Of a DNA stretch of 24,424 nt, positions 1 to 7,631 are shown piece by piece (within the stretch, counting starts at the first letter, position 1; every line of letters begins with the position of its first letter). Below the pieces are notes generated by a model, which saw only the letters and a list, made by a program, of their open reading frames with translations, had not been told where the DNA came from and ran no database searches. The position numbers and the translations under genes were made by a program. The stretch comes from a virus, in IMG/VR virus record IMGVR_UViG_3300007960_003955, positions 1 through 24,424 of that record; one strand, written 5' to 3'.

Positions 1-2
1 GG

Positions 3-539
3 ACTGCTATTCTGATAGATGCTCTAAAGAATGCAGGTGGCGGTACGTGGTTTACGGTGGTAGAAAGAAATAGAATTGACAATCTTGCTAAGGAAAGGCA
101 GATTGTCAGGCAACAAAGAGATGAGTACGAAGGAGATAATGCTACAAAACTTCAACCGATGCTTTTCGCTGGGCTGATAGTTGAAGGTGGTATCGTAGGT
201 TACGATACAAGTTTAATGACAGGAGGTGCTGGTGCTAGGTATCTCGGAATCGGTGGTACTCATCAATATAAGAAAGACCAAGTTATAGTTTCGTTAAGAG
301 CAGTTTCGACAAATACAGGAGAAGTTATTCTTAACGTTCAAATATCGAAGACGATTTATTCTTATGGAAATGATCTTTCGGTATTTAAGTTTGTTGATGC
401 TGGCACAGATTTAGTTGAATTTGAAACTGGTATGACAGAAAACGAAGCAAACACAATGGCAGTAAAGATGGCGATAGAGGCTGCAGTCGTGGAAATGATT
501 AAGCAAGGAATAGAAAGGGATATTTGGAGGTACAAATGA
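3..539 (+). CDS. csgG: CsgG curli secretion channel, C-terminal part
   Basis: The open frame enters from outside the window; the 178 codons here are the C-terminal part of CsgG. CsgG forms the outer-membrane pore that exports curli subunits (type VIII secretion). Visible signatures are GGGTWFTVVERN followed by a LxxERQIVR stretch, then GARYLGIGGTHQY and DQVIVSLRAVSTNTGEV. These match the part of E. coli CsgG that carries the membrane-spanning hairpins, and GIERDIWRYK matches its GIDRGLW end. The protein stops soon after that point, so it lacks most of the C-terminal tail of the E. coli protein. A GTG at 57 is only an internal codon, because CsgG-like sequence continues upstream in frame. The stop overlaps the start of the next gene (ATGA). 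CsgE and CsgF are not in the window and could lie upstream. The family is clear; its presence in a phage is the odd part. Confidence 0.93.
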   Translation, partial: TAILIDALKNAGGGTWFTVVERNRIDNLAKERQIVRQQRDEYEGDNATKLQPMLFAGLIVEGGIVGYDTSLMTGGAGARYLGIGGTHQYKKDQVIVSLRAVSTNTGEVILNVQISKTIYSYGNDLSVFKFVDAGTDLVEFETGMTENEANTMAVKMAIEAAVVEMIKQGIERDIWRYK

Positions 540-1231
540 AATTAATCAAGAATTTCTTGGTTATGTTTACATTAATGATACCAGCGATTGCACACGGACA
601 GTCAACAACAAACTCGATCTACATTGAGCAGATCGGCGATGGTTCAACGATAACTATCGAACAAACGGGGAACACTAATACGATTGGTGATACTGTTTTG
701 GATATTCCATTTGATCTTAATGGAGCATCACAAAACATTACAGTAACTCAAGATGGCAACTCTAACTCACTTGATGGGTCGATTAAAGGAGCAAACATTA
801 CTGCTAGCATCGATACAACAGGTGATACAAACGATCTTGATTTTGATGTCGGAGCAACAGCTGCAAGTGGTTCTACACTTGACTTTGATGTAATAGGCAG
901 CGGCAACGATGTCGACTTTACACAGGGTTCGTTAAACTCTGCTACCAATGCTGATGTCACCGTTGGTATCACTGGTGACTTTAACACGTTTGATTCCACT
1001 ATCGAAACAGATGATGTTACAAATACATTTGCGGTTACCGGTGATTCAAATGACATGACTATTGTTCAAGATGGTTATGCCGGTAAGAACATTGACATGG
1101 ATCTTACAGGATCGACGAATACCGTAACAGTCAATCAGAAGAGCACGTTGAATGTTGATTCAATTAATCTCACGTCTACGACGAGCAACAGTACTATTAG
1201 CATTAATCAGTGCGACTCCACTGGTTGCTAA
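536..1231 (+). CDS. curlin-repeat secreted protein (CsgA/CsgB-like)
   Basis: A 231-residue protein, probably the cargo of the CsgG pore. It begins with a signal peptide (about residues 1-21, MKLIKNFLVMFTLMIPAIA). Repeats of the curlin type follow, S-x5-Q-x-G-x2-N-x5-Q. The clearest is SIYIEQIGDGSTITIEQTGN; others are NITVTQDGNSNSL, MTIVQDGYAGKN and LTGSTNTVTVNQ. Repeats in the middle drift towards T/G/D-rich versions without Gln. The protein ends in CDSTGC, a Cys pair at the extreme C-terminus. ATG 536 was chosen because GGAGG lies just upstream at 526-530 and because it overlaps the csgG stop. By analogy it would assemble as amyloid-like fibres outside the cell, but the divergent middle means a soluble secreted role is also possible. 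The last 80 bases are shared with the next gene in another frame. Confidence 0.8.
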   Translation: MKLIKNFLVMFTLMIPAIAHGQSTTNSIYIEQIGDGSTITIEQTGNTNTIGDTVLDIPFDLNGASQNITVTQDGNSNSLDGSIKGANITASIDTTGDTNDLDFDVGATAASGSTLDFDVIGSGNDVDFTQGSLNSATNADVTVGITGDFNTFDSTIETDDVTNTFAVTGDSNDMTIVQDGYAGKNIDMDLTGSTNTVTVNQKSTLNVDSINLTSTTSNSTISINQCDSTGC

Positions 1232-2225
1232 TGATATTGGTTCGGTAACACAATCAAGGGGGACTGGCGAAGTAGTTCGTAATCAAACGAAGTACAACGT
1301 CAGGCCCCAGTTACCTATTCGTCAAAACGATACAGTAAAGACAGGCAATGGTCGTGTCAGGATTACGTTTGTCGATGATTCGACCGTTAATGTTACCGAA
1401 CAGTCTCGTTTAGTTATCGATGACTTTGTTTACAATGGTAACCCATCTGCATCAAGGATGGCACTTCGGTTCGCATCTGGGACTGCTAGATTTACATCTG
1501 GTTCAGGAAGAATTGCCAAACCAAACATAGCACTCAGAACACCTTCTGCAACAATCGCTGTTCGTGGAACAGACTTTACAACAACTGTCGACGAGTTCGG
1601 TAAGAGTCTAATTATCTTATTGCCATCTGATGATGGAACGGTTGGAGAGATCACAGTTTCTAACGCAGCAGGAATTGTCGTCCTCAACCAAGCATTCCAA
1701 GCAACACTTGTTGAGACGTTTGATTCCCGACCATCGCAACCTCTAATACTCAATCTTTCATTGGATATGATCGACAACATGATCATTGTTAATCCACCCG
1801 AAGAAATAAAAGAGTATGAAATAGCAGATTCAAGAACTAATATTCTTGATCTCTCAGAACTCGATATAGATTACCTAGAATTTAAGGATCTTGAAAAAGA
1901 TGATCTAATCTTCGATCAATTGGATAAGGATCTATTGAGTGTAAACTTCTTGGAAGACTATCTCGATGATGGCGGTGGTGATTTGTCCGATTCGGTAGAT
2001 GGTGTATCGATCACGGGAACTACTTTTGGTTATAATGAAAGTACGCAGATCTATGCAATCATTGCACAGGATTCTATAAATATATCAAGGTATGTTGGTG
2101 GCACAATAAGCATCAACTTATCTAAAGATGAAGGAAAGAATATTCTTCTTAATCAAAATAAAATTATATATGATTTAAAGGTAAATGGCGGTGGATCAGA
2201 AATCATTATCACACAATCTGACTAA
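1152..2225 (+). CDS. FecR-domain exported protein
   Basis: A 357-residue protein. It starts with a convincing signal peptide (MLIQLISRLRRATVLLALIS, then ATPLVA before the likely cut). A FecR domain follows at about residues 28-190. Its hallmarks are the N-terminal G-x-V...R-x-G-x-x-x-V-V pattern, VRITFVDDSTVNVTEQSRLVI, and IALRTPSATIAVRGTDFTT. After residue 200 the chain is acidic and repetitive (DLSELDIDYLEF, LEKDDLIFDQLDKDLL). It ends in a beta-type tail finishing GGGSEIIITQSD, which faintly recalls curlin strands. Related FecR-domain proteins act as periplasmic sensors or scaffolds, and they often neighbour CHASE2 proteins (from memory). The start lies inside the curlin gene, and the signal peptide is encoded entirely in that overlap; this supports ATG 1152. 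Probably co-translated with the cyclase that overlaps its 3' end by 41 bases. Confidence 0.85.
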   Translation: MLIQLISRLRRATVLLALISATPLVANDIGSVTQSRGTGEVVRNQTKYNVRPQLPIRQNDTVKTGNGRVRITFVDDSTVNVTEQSRLVIDDFVYNGNPSASRMALRFASGTARFTSGSGRIAKPNIALRTPSATIAVRGTDFTTTVDEFGKSLIILLPSDDGTVGEITVSNAAGIVVLNQAFQATLVETFDSRPSQPLILNLSLDMIDNMIIVNPPEEIKEYEIADSRTNILDLSELDIDYLEFKDLEKDDLIFDQLDKDLLSVNFLEDYLDDGGGDLSDSVDGVSITGTTFGYNESTQIYAIIAQDSINISRYVGGTISINLSKDEGKNILLNQNKIIYDLKVNGGGSEIIITQSD

Positions 2226-4257
2226 GATACTCTTATCACCATGGATGGCAGTGTTTACCTTCGCCATATTATTAATGGTGAAGATGCAAGATCCGTTTCT
2301 AGTTGAAACTGCTCGCCTGAAGTATTATGACTATATCATGCTTGATGAATCAACACAATCAGAACAGATTGTAGTCGTAAACATAGGGGAGAAAGCAATT
2401 GAAACATATGGGCAATGGCCGTTTCCAAGAGAGGTCCATGCTGAAATTATTGAGGGACTTTATGGTAGAGGGGCTGCTCTTGTTGGCAGCACTATACTTA
2501 TGCCTGAGTCTGATCGTCTGGGGACTGACGGAGTTCTTCAGAATACCCTAAGTCAGTATCCAGTTATTCTCAGTCAGACAGTTTCTAATCAATGCTCGAG
2601 AGATTCTTCGTCGATTCGTCGTACTGGTGTTGCTGTGATTGGAGACGGTCGTGCAACTGATTATCTACCACAATACCCATGCGTTCTAAGTAATATCGAT
2701 ATTCTTCAGACAGCAGCCGTCGGTGTTGGAGTAACATCGACCTTACCTGAAACTGATGGGGTCGTAAGGCGAGTTCCTCTTCTAGCACAATCATCAGACG
2801 AATACTATCCCGCATTTGCTCTAGAGATGCTGCGAGTTGCCGCAGGAGATCCCTCGTATCAAGCGAAGATAAATCAGACTGGGGTCGAAGCATTACGAAT
2901 TCCTTCATTTGAAACCATTAAAACGGATGAATATGGTCGTGTGTTTATTAATCCGAACTATCGGTTTTCTTCTGTAGAAATTGGCGAACCAATTCCTGAT
3001 CTGACTGGTAAGATAGTGATTCTTGGCGTAACTGCCGCAGGAGTTGCGAACCCTGTAGCGACTCCAGCAGGTGCGCAATATCCCCATGTCCTTCAGGCGA
3101 GTATACTTGAAACTCTGATAAATGGAGATTCTGTGTCGATTCCGAACTGGTCAGTAATTGCGGATCTTGCTGCTCTGTTGATTCTGGTTCTTTCATTAAT
3201 AGTTCTTTCGCGTTCTAAATATTCTCTCATTTATATAGCGATTCTGTTGGGTGTGTATTTTTACCTGCCTATCTATTTGTTTGCGCAAAATAACATTTTG
3301 TTCGACGTTTCGTTCAATATTTTTGCGATAACTCTGATCTACATGCATATCTATACTGTTAAGTATATCTCTGAGTATCTACAGAAGCAACAAATTAAAA
3401 AGCAATTCGGAACGTATCTCTCGCCAGATCTTGTCGCGCAACTTCAACGACAACCAGAGTTACTACAACTTGGTGGTACCGAGCAAGAACTGACGATCAT
3501 GTTTACAGACGTTCGTGGGTTTACAACTATCTCTGAACACTATGGTAAAGACGTTCAAGGACTAACGAAGATTATGAATCGTTATATGACAACTATGACA
3601 AAGGCGATTCTTGAGAACAAAGGCACACTAGATAAGTATATTGGCGACGCTCAAATGGCATTTTGGAATGCACCATTGGACGACAGACAACATGCACTTC
3701 ATGCGGTTCAAACTGCTTTTGTAATGTTAAAAGATTTGAAGGAGTTTAATGATGAAATTACTCGAGAAGGCATTCCTGCTTTCGGGATGGGCCTTGGTAT
3801 CAACACTGACACTGTTGTCGTGGGGAATATGGGTTCTGATCAACGTTTTGATTATACCTGCCTTGGTGATGGTGTTAATCTCGCGAGTCGTCTTGAGGGT
3901 CAGTCTAAACCTTACGGAGTCAAGATCGTTATTGGACCAAAAACTGCGGAATACATTCAGGACTGCTACCAAGTAATCGAACTAGATCTTATTGCAGTTA
4001 AAGGTAAAACTGAACCGACAAGAATCTTTACTGTTCTTGAAAAGAATGATATGGTATCTGAGACACAACATAAAAAGTTTTTGGAACTGTATCGTCAAGG
4101 ATCTTTTGCAGTTGCAAAAAGGTTCGCCATCTCACTCCGTACAGGGTGGAATGGCGAACTAGATGCTTACTACGAAATGATGATCGAACGTATCAACAGT
4201 ATGAAGAAAAATCCTCCTACTGATTGGGATGGAATTTATAGAGCCCAGGCCAAGTAA
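2185..4257 (+). CDS. CHASE2 transmembrane class III adenylate cyclase
   Basis: A 690-residue membrane receptor that should make cAMP from ATP. In order: one N-terminal membrane helix (about 18-36), an extracytoplasmic CHASE2 sensor domain (about 40-310, with VVVNIGEKAIETYGQWPFPR), three closely spaced membrane helices (about 320-400), a short linker containing FGTYLSPDLV, and a class III cyclase domain (about 430-610). All catalytic positions appear present. They are the metal-binding Asp442 (MFTDVRGFT) and Asp488 (YIGDAQMAFW), the substrate-binding Lys484, and the N-x3-R pair Asn565/Arg569 (VNLASRLEG). The Lys supports ATP rather than GTP as substrate. It starts inside the FecR gene behind AAAGG, and its 3' end overlaps a convergent small gene. 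A complete receptor cyclase is unusual in a phage genome. The domain calls are firm; the signal sensed is unknown. Confidence 0.92.
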   Translation: MAVDQKSLSHNLTKILLSPWMAVFTFAILLMVKMQDPFLVETARLKYYDYIMLDESTQSEQIVVVNIGEKAIETYGQWPFPREVHAEIIEGLYGRGAALVGSTILMPESDRLGTDGVLQNTLSQYPVILSQTVSNQCSRDSSSIRRTGVAVIGDGRATDYLPQYPCVLSNIDILQTAAVGVGVTSTLPETDGVVRRVPLLAQSSDEYYPAFALEMLRVAAGDPSYQAKINQTGVEALRIPSFETIKTDEYGRVFINPNYRFSSVEIGEPIPDLTGKIVILGVTAAGVANPVATPAGAQYPHVLQASILETLINGDSVSIPNWSVIADLAALLILVLSLIVLSRSKYSLIYIAILLGVYFYLPIYLFAQNNILFDVSFNIFAITLIYMHIYTVKYISEYLQKQQIKKQFGTYLSPDLVAQLQRQPELLQLGGTEQELTIMFTDVRGFTTISEHYGKDVQGLTKIMNRYMTTMTKAILENKGTLDKYIGDAQMAFWNAPLDDRQHALHAVQTAFVMLKDLKEFNDEITREGIPAFGMGLGINTDTVVVGNMGSDQRFDYTCLGDGVNLASRLEGQSKPYGVKIVIGPKTAEYIQDCYQVIELDLIAVKGKTEPTRIFTVLEKNDMVSETQHKKFLELYRQGSFAVAKRFAISLRTGWNGELDAYYEMMIERINSMKKNPPTDWDGIYRAQAK

Positions 4258-4396
4258 GTAGGAATTCGTTTCGGGCACTAAAGTCGATCGGTTTTTCAGT
4301 TCCGATAGTTGGTTCTGACACTGTCAGTGTGAACAATTCATCCTCCATCTTACGGAAATGGAGTTCCAACTCTAGTTGGTGAATAGATGTAGTCAT
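4217..4396 (-). CDS. small unknown phage protein, 59 aa
   Basis: A 59-residue frame running MTTSIHQLELELHFRKMEDE to a C-terminal GLYKFHPNQ. I do not recognise it. The N-terminal third is probably an amphipathic helix rich in Leu and Glu. Its ATG overlaps the stop of the upstream minus-strand gene as TAATG, which suggests translational coupling and is the main reason to believe it. Its 3' end runs 41 bases into the convergent cyclase gene. It would be the last gene of a short minus-strand operon read from the promoter at 4637-4665. No catalytic motif, membrane segment or Cys cluster is visible. Confidence 0.6.
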   Translation of the reverse strand: MTTSIHQLELELHFRKMEDELFTLTVSEPTIGTEKPIDFSARNEFLLTWPGLYKFHPNQ

Positions 4397-4611
4397 TATG
4401 CTGCAATCCTTTGTGATACATCACTACGAAGTGATTGTATCCAGTTGAGTTTCCCCGAAAGGAAATCCTCAAAAGAAGCGTATACGGGGATACCATTCGC
4501 TTCAAGTTCGAACTGAATTTCGAGGAAGTCCTCGACAACCCAACCCCATTCTTGTTCGTCGTAACCAATCGCGGTCATGAGACGTTCTGCCTTTTCAGAA
4601 ATATCAAACAT
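4396..4611 (-). CDS. small unknown phage protein, 71 aa
   Basis: A 71-residue acidic protein with motifs EQEWGWVVEDFLEIQFELEA and FEDFLSGKLNWIQSL; it is probably all helical. I do not recognise a family. The start is well supported: on the minus strand GGAG lies about ten bases before ATG, and a consensus sigma70-type promoter lies 26 bases further upstream. Its stop overlaps the start of the 59-residue gene. Small acidic proteins read from strong host-type promoters in T4-like phages are often early host-takeover factors, but that is only inference here. Confidence 0.72.
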   Translation of the reverse strand: MFDISEKAERLMTAIGYDEQEWGWVVEDFLEIQFELEANGIPVYASFEDFLSGKLNWIQSLRSDVSQRIAA

Positions 4612-4636
4612 ATCAATTCTCCATTACAATATATTC

Positions 4637-4665
4637 ATTATACTTGGATATTGGCATAAAGTCAA
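4637..4665 (-). promoter_or_regulatory. sigma70-type promoter for the 71-aa gene
   Basis: Read on the minus strand: TTGACT (4665-4660), exactly 17 bases, then TATAAT (4642-4637). The -10 is a perfect consensus and the -35 has one mismatch. The start codon at 4611 is 26 bases downstream of the -10, which leaves room for a short leader with its own GGAG. This would be a host-polymerase, hence early, promoter. Confidence 0.85.
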
Positions 4666-4712
4666 GGGTTTTTATGTCCCAAACCAAACAAAAGATCCAT
4701 CAGTATTACGCT

Positions 4713-5108
4713 TCACGCAGCAATCCCTATATCCGCTAGAGTTTCGAACTCATACTTACGACCATTCTTGCGCAAGTAACCAACGACCGGACCTGGATCC
4801 TTAGTATCGTACCATGAATTTGCGTCAGTAGAAACCTGAAACACTGGCATAGTACCATCACGATCGAAATCATGTTCTTTCGGATTACCAATCGTAATCA
4901 GGTCAAGATCAGGATTTGCTTGACGAGCCTTCTCAGCAAATGCATGAGATCGACCAACATGACGGCGGAAGTATCCTGGTTCATCCCAACCATTCCAACA
5001 CTTATAGGCAAACTGTGCATAACCGATTTCCGGTTCGACAACAACGCCACCGAGGTCCCGAGTCGTCTTGATTGTATTCTTGCGAAGTGTGTAAACGTAA
5101 ATACCCAT
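4713..5108 (-). CDS. unknown phage protein, 131 aa
   Basis: A 131-residue protein beginning MGIYVYTLRKNTIKTTRDLG. It continues through a Trp-rich middle (CWNGWDEPGYFRRHVGR) to a C-terminal half with DFDRDGTMPVFQVS and VVGYLRKNGRKYEFE. Composition is mixed alpha/beta with no membrane segment or signal peptide. I do not recognise the family. The start is supported by AAGGAAA about eight bases upstream and by a separate strong promoter at 5139-5167. It is the first gene of the minus-strand island and is read separately from the two genes below it, which have their own promoter. Probably early expressed; function unknown. Confidence 0.78.
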   Translation of the reverse strand: MGIYVYTLRKNTIKTTRDLGGVVVEPEIGYAQFAYKCWNGWDEPGYFRRHVGRSHAFAEKARQANPDLDLITIGNPKEHDFDRDGTMPVFQVSTDANSWYDTKDPGPVVGYLRKNGRKYEFETLADIGIAA

Positions 5109-5138
5109 TTCAATTTCCTTTTCTCATCTTACAATTCC

Positions 5139-5167
5139 AATATACCCTAAAAATGAGAAAATGTCAA
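5139..5167 (-). promoter_or_regulatory. sigma70-type promoter for the 131-aa gene
   Basis: On the minus strand: TTGACA (5167-5162), 17 bases, TATATT (5144-5139). The -35 is a perfect consensus. The start codon at 5108 follows 30 bases after the -10. It faces away from the plus-strand promoter at 5201-5229, forming a compact divergent pair. The 33 bases between the two -35 boxes include T-runs at 5181-5188 and 5190-5196. Confidence 0.85.
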
Positions 5168-5200
5168 GCCCCCAAATCATCTTTTTTTGTTTTTTTAAGC

Positions 5201-5229
5201 TTGCTTTCTATCGGCGGTTAGGGTATAAT
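5201..5229 (+). promoter_or_regulatory. sigma70-type promoter for the plus-strand run
   Basis: TTGCTT (5201-5206), 17 bases, TATAAT (5224-5229). It lies 26 bases before the ATG at 5256, with GAGGAG between. It is the obvious promoter for the long, nearly gapless plus-strand run that follows, and the divergent partner of the promoter at 5139-5167. Confidence 0.8.
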
Positions 5230-5255
5230 GACTATGTCGTTTGAGGAGATAAAGA

Positions 5256-5660
5256 ATGACTATGCATATGATGTCACCCGCATATACCACCAACAATACC
5301 CGCAAGCGCAAGTCGAAGGTTCCGACTTCGAAGTATGCAAAAGACTGGACAGATTACAACAAGCAGATGAAGCGTCTCGGTTGTAAGACCAAGACTTTTG
5401 AAGAATATGTAGCATATCGTCAGGGTAAGTATAAACCCAAACTCCGTGGTGTTGTAAAAAATCCGATGGAAGCGCAGACTCTTCGGCGCGAAGCACCTAA
5501 ATACGAAAGTGGTGCTGGTATCGGTGTTGCCTTTGGTCGCAAGGAACAGGTATACACTGGCACTCTTGTCACTGGCATTGCTACTATGCATAAGAGCAAC
5601 GCAGTTCCCGTCATCAATAAGAAGCAAGCAGAAGAGATAGCAAGGATGCGTCGTGGTTGA
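5256..5660 (+). CDS. conserved small T4-like phage protein, 134 aa
   Basis: A basic 134-residue protein with an unstructured, Lys/Arg-rich N-terminus (NTRKRKSKVPTSKYAKDW), a YNKQMKRLGCKTKTFEEYVAYRQGK-type helical middle, and a C-terminal half with IATMHKSNAVPVINK and QAEEIARMRRG. The IATMHKSNxVPV pattern resembles a short hypothetical protein I associate with marine T4-like phages; I know no function for it. The start has a good GAGGAG ribosome site at 5243-5248; a second in-frame ATG at 5262 is possible. It is the first gene after the plus-strand promoter, and its stop lies inside the next gene. Confidence 0.82.
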   Translation: MTMHMMSPAYTTNNTRKRKSKVPTSKYAKDWTDYNKQMKRLGCKTKTFEEYVAYRQGKYKPKLRGVVKNPMEAQTLRREAPKYESGAGIGVAFGRKEQVYTGTLVTGIATMHKSNAVPVINKKQAEEIARMRRG

Positions 5661-6234
5661 ATTTGATATTGTAATGAAATGGATGGAGTATATCCGCAAC
5701 AACCCCGAAAATGCATATCGCTTCTCGGAAAACTTCTGGCAAAGTCAGATTGATAGTAAGAAGTGGTTGCTCGAGCACATAACTGAAGAAGATCATTCCA
5801 TAGTTATCTTTGGTGGATGGTATGGCGTTCTGGCGCAATTTATTGCACAGAAATTTCCTGATTCTTATATCGTAAACACTGACATCGATCCAGAATGTGA
5901 ACATGTGTTCAATCAGATCAATACCAATTCAGATATCCGATTTAGAACGCACGATATGGAAGATGGTATGCCAGTTGCATGCAGTAATCCCAAACTGGTT
6001 ATTAATACCAGCACGGAACATGTCAGTCAATCGAAATATAATTCTTGGTGGCACTCCATTCCAGACGGAACTAAATATATTGTGCAAGGCAATAATCTTG
6101 TTAATCCTGAACATATTCGTCTTGCGGATAATCTAGAAATGTTCTTGGATATTAACAAAGTCAAAGATCCACTTTATGCAGGAATGTTGGGGTGTGGTCA
6201 TTTTTATAGATTTATGGCAGTGGGCATTAAATGA
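5653..6234 (+). CDS. class I SAM methyltransferase-like protein
   Basis: A 193-residue protein with a Rossmann-like layout. There is a hydrophobic strand then a glycine loop (IVIFGGWYGVLAQF, loop near residues 54-58), a second strand ending in acidic residues (YIVNTDIDPE, Asp77/Asp79), then DMEDGMP and LVINTSTEHVS, as in class I S-adenosylmethionine methyltransferases. The glycine loop is an imperfect motif I, so the substrate and even activity are uncertain. It begins at GTG 5653, overlapping the previous stop by eight bases; ATG 5674 is an alternative. Its stop overlaps the radical SAM gene start (ATGA), so the two are likely co-translated and may act on the same substrate. Confidence 0.65.
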   Translation: MVEFDIVMKWMEYIRNNPENAYRFSENFWQSQIDSKKWLLEHITEEDHSIVIFGGWYGVLAQFIAQKFPDSYIVNTDIDPECEHVFNQINTNSDIRFRTHDMEDGMPVACSNPKLVINTSTEHVSQSKYNSWWHSIPDGTKYIVQGNNLVNPEHIRLADNLEMFLDINKVKDPLYAGMLGCGHFYRFMAVGIK

Positions 6235-7631
6235 CAGATCATGTTGACAGAATACGCGATGTAATTGACATAACAAATAAGATTAGTCCAACGTTCTGTT
6301 TTGCTAAGTGGTATCACACATCCATCTACATGTATTCGGGGCAAACACATAGTTGTTACCACCCTCGACCGCACAATATATCGACGGAAGAAATTAAGAC
6401 CAATCCTTCTGCTCTTCACAACACGCTGATTAAAAAGAAAGAGCGAGCAGAAATGCTTGTCGGCGAGAAACCATCTGGTTGTCAATATTGTTGGAACGTT
6501 GAGAGTCTCGGAAGCGACCATGTTTCAGATAGAATGATTCGCAATGCATCTATTATAACTGATGAAAGACACAAAGAAATCCTAGACAATCGTTGGGACT
6601 TTGATGTTCAACCTGAATACATTGAAGTAGCATTTCACAATGAATGTAATTTCAAATGCGGTTATTGCCATCCAGCAGTAAGCAGCAGTTTCTATAACGA
6701 GATCAAAAAATTTGGACCATATAACACTGTTAAAAATCATGCACTCAACGTAGACTACATCAAGAAACAAAATGAAGATGACAATCCCTACGTAAAGGCA
6801 TGGTGGGAATGGTGGCCTGAAGTCTCGAAGAACCTCAACATTCTACGCATCACAGGCGGAGAACCGCTACTTCATAAAAGCACTTGGCGTCTTTTTGATG
6901 ATCTTCGCGCAGATCCCAAACCACATCTAGAAATTAATATCAACTCCAATCTTGGCGTTAAATCATCGCTTGTTCAAAAATTAGCAGACAATGTTGTCGA
7001 TTTAACCGAGAACAATACGATTCGTAGTTTCAAGTTGTTTACATCAGTAGATACTTGGGGTGCTAGAGCAGAATATCTGCGGACTGGTTTGGATATAGAA
7101 TTATTTGAAAAGAACATAGATATCTTTGTCAGAAATGCCAGAACTCATCTGGCGTTTATGTGCACGTTTAATATTCTCAGCGTAACTTCGTTTACAGATT
7201 TCTTGAAGAAAATCTTAATTATGCGCAGACAATATGACCATGTTATTCCTATACTGAATCCACGCGAACCAAACATGAGAAAGATTCGGTTTGACACACC
7301 ATATCTCAAAGAACCATTGCAGTATGACATGCACTTGTTACCGAAGAAACACTTTCTAAAGTATTTTGATCAAACATTAAAGTTTATTCAAGACAATTTA
7401 GATGATGCTGACACAACAAAGTTCTCCAATCTAGAGTATGAGAGATTCCGTCGTGTTCGAGACTACTTTGCTACTGTTCAATATGAACCTCAGAAAGTAA
7501 AGGAAGGTCGAGCGGACTTCTACAACTGGTTTACCGAATATGATCGTCGACGCAATACCAACTTCCTAGAAACTTTCCCTGATATGGAAGAATTCTGGAA
7601 GTTGTGTAAGAAATCCGCAGAGGAAAAGTAA
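6231..7631 (+). CDS. radical SAM protein with N-terminal Cys quartet (copy 1)
   Basis: A 466-residue radical SAM enzyme. The cluster motif CNFKCGYC gives Cys139, Cys143 and Cys146, and GGEPLL at 209-214 is the usual SAM-binding motif. The N-terminal 90 residues hold four further cysteines, Cys23, Cys42 (THSCYHP), Cys84 and Cys87 (GCQYCW). They probably bind a second iron-sulfur cluster, the twitch-type arrangement I associate with marine phage radical SAM proteins. The substrate is unknown. Neighbours are a methyltransferase-like protein, an epimerase and a glycosyltransferase, so a sugar or surface molecule is a reasonable guess. The stop overlaps the epimerase start (TAATG). A second copy with the same N-terminal Cys spacing lies at 11957-13459. 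Confidence 0.9.
   Translation: MTDHVDRIRDVIDITNKISPTFCFAKWYHTSIYMYSGQTHSCYHPRPHNISTEEIKTNPSALHNTLIKKKERAEMLVGEKPSGCQYCWNVESLGSDHVSDRMIRNASIITDERHKEILDNRWDFDVQPEYIEVAFHNECNFKCGYCHPAVSSSFYNEIKKFGPYNTVKNHALNVDYIKKQNEDDNPYVKAWWEWWPEVSKNLNILRITGGEPLLHKSTWRLFDDLRADPKPHLEININSNLGVKSSLVQKLADNVVDLTENNTIRSFKLFTSVDTWGARAEYLRTGLDIELFEKNIDIFVRNARTHLAFMCTFNILSVTSFTDFLKKILIMRRQYDHVIPILNPREPNMRKIRFDTPYLKEPLQYDMHLLPKKHFLKYFDQTLKFIQDNLDDADTTKFSNLEYERFRRVRDYFATVQYEPQKVKEGRADFYNWFTEYDRRRNTNFLETFPDMEEFWKLCKKSAEEK

Noticed and set aside
2075-2082. TATAAATA as a possible late promoter before the cyclase
   Set aside because: It lies inside the FecR coding sequence over ordinary Ile-Asn-Ile codons in an AT-rich stretch, so chance is likely. 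It is not excluded.
5274-5904. Several minus-strand frames of 78-142 residues
   Set aside because: They lie opposite the conserved 134-residue protein and the methyltransferase-like gene, lack ribosome sites and have Cys/Ser-rich, non-protein-like composition.
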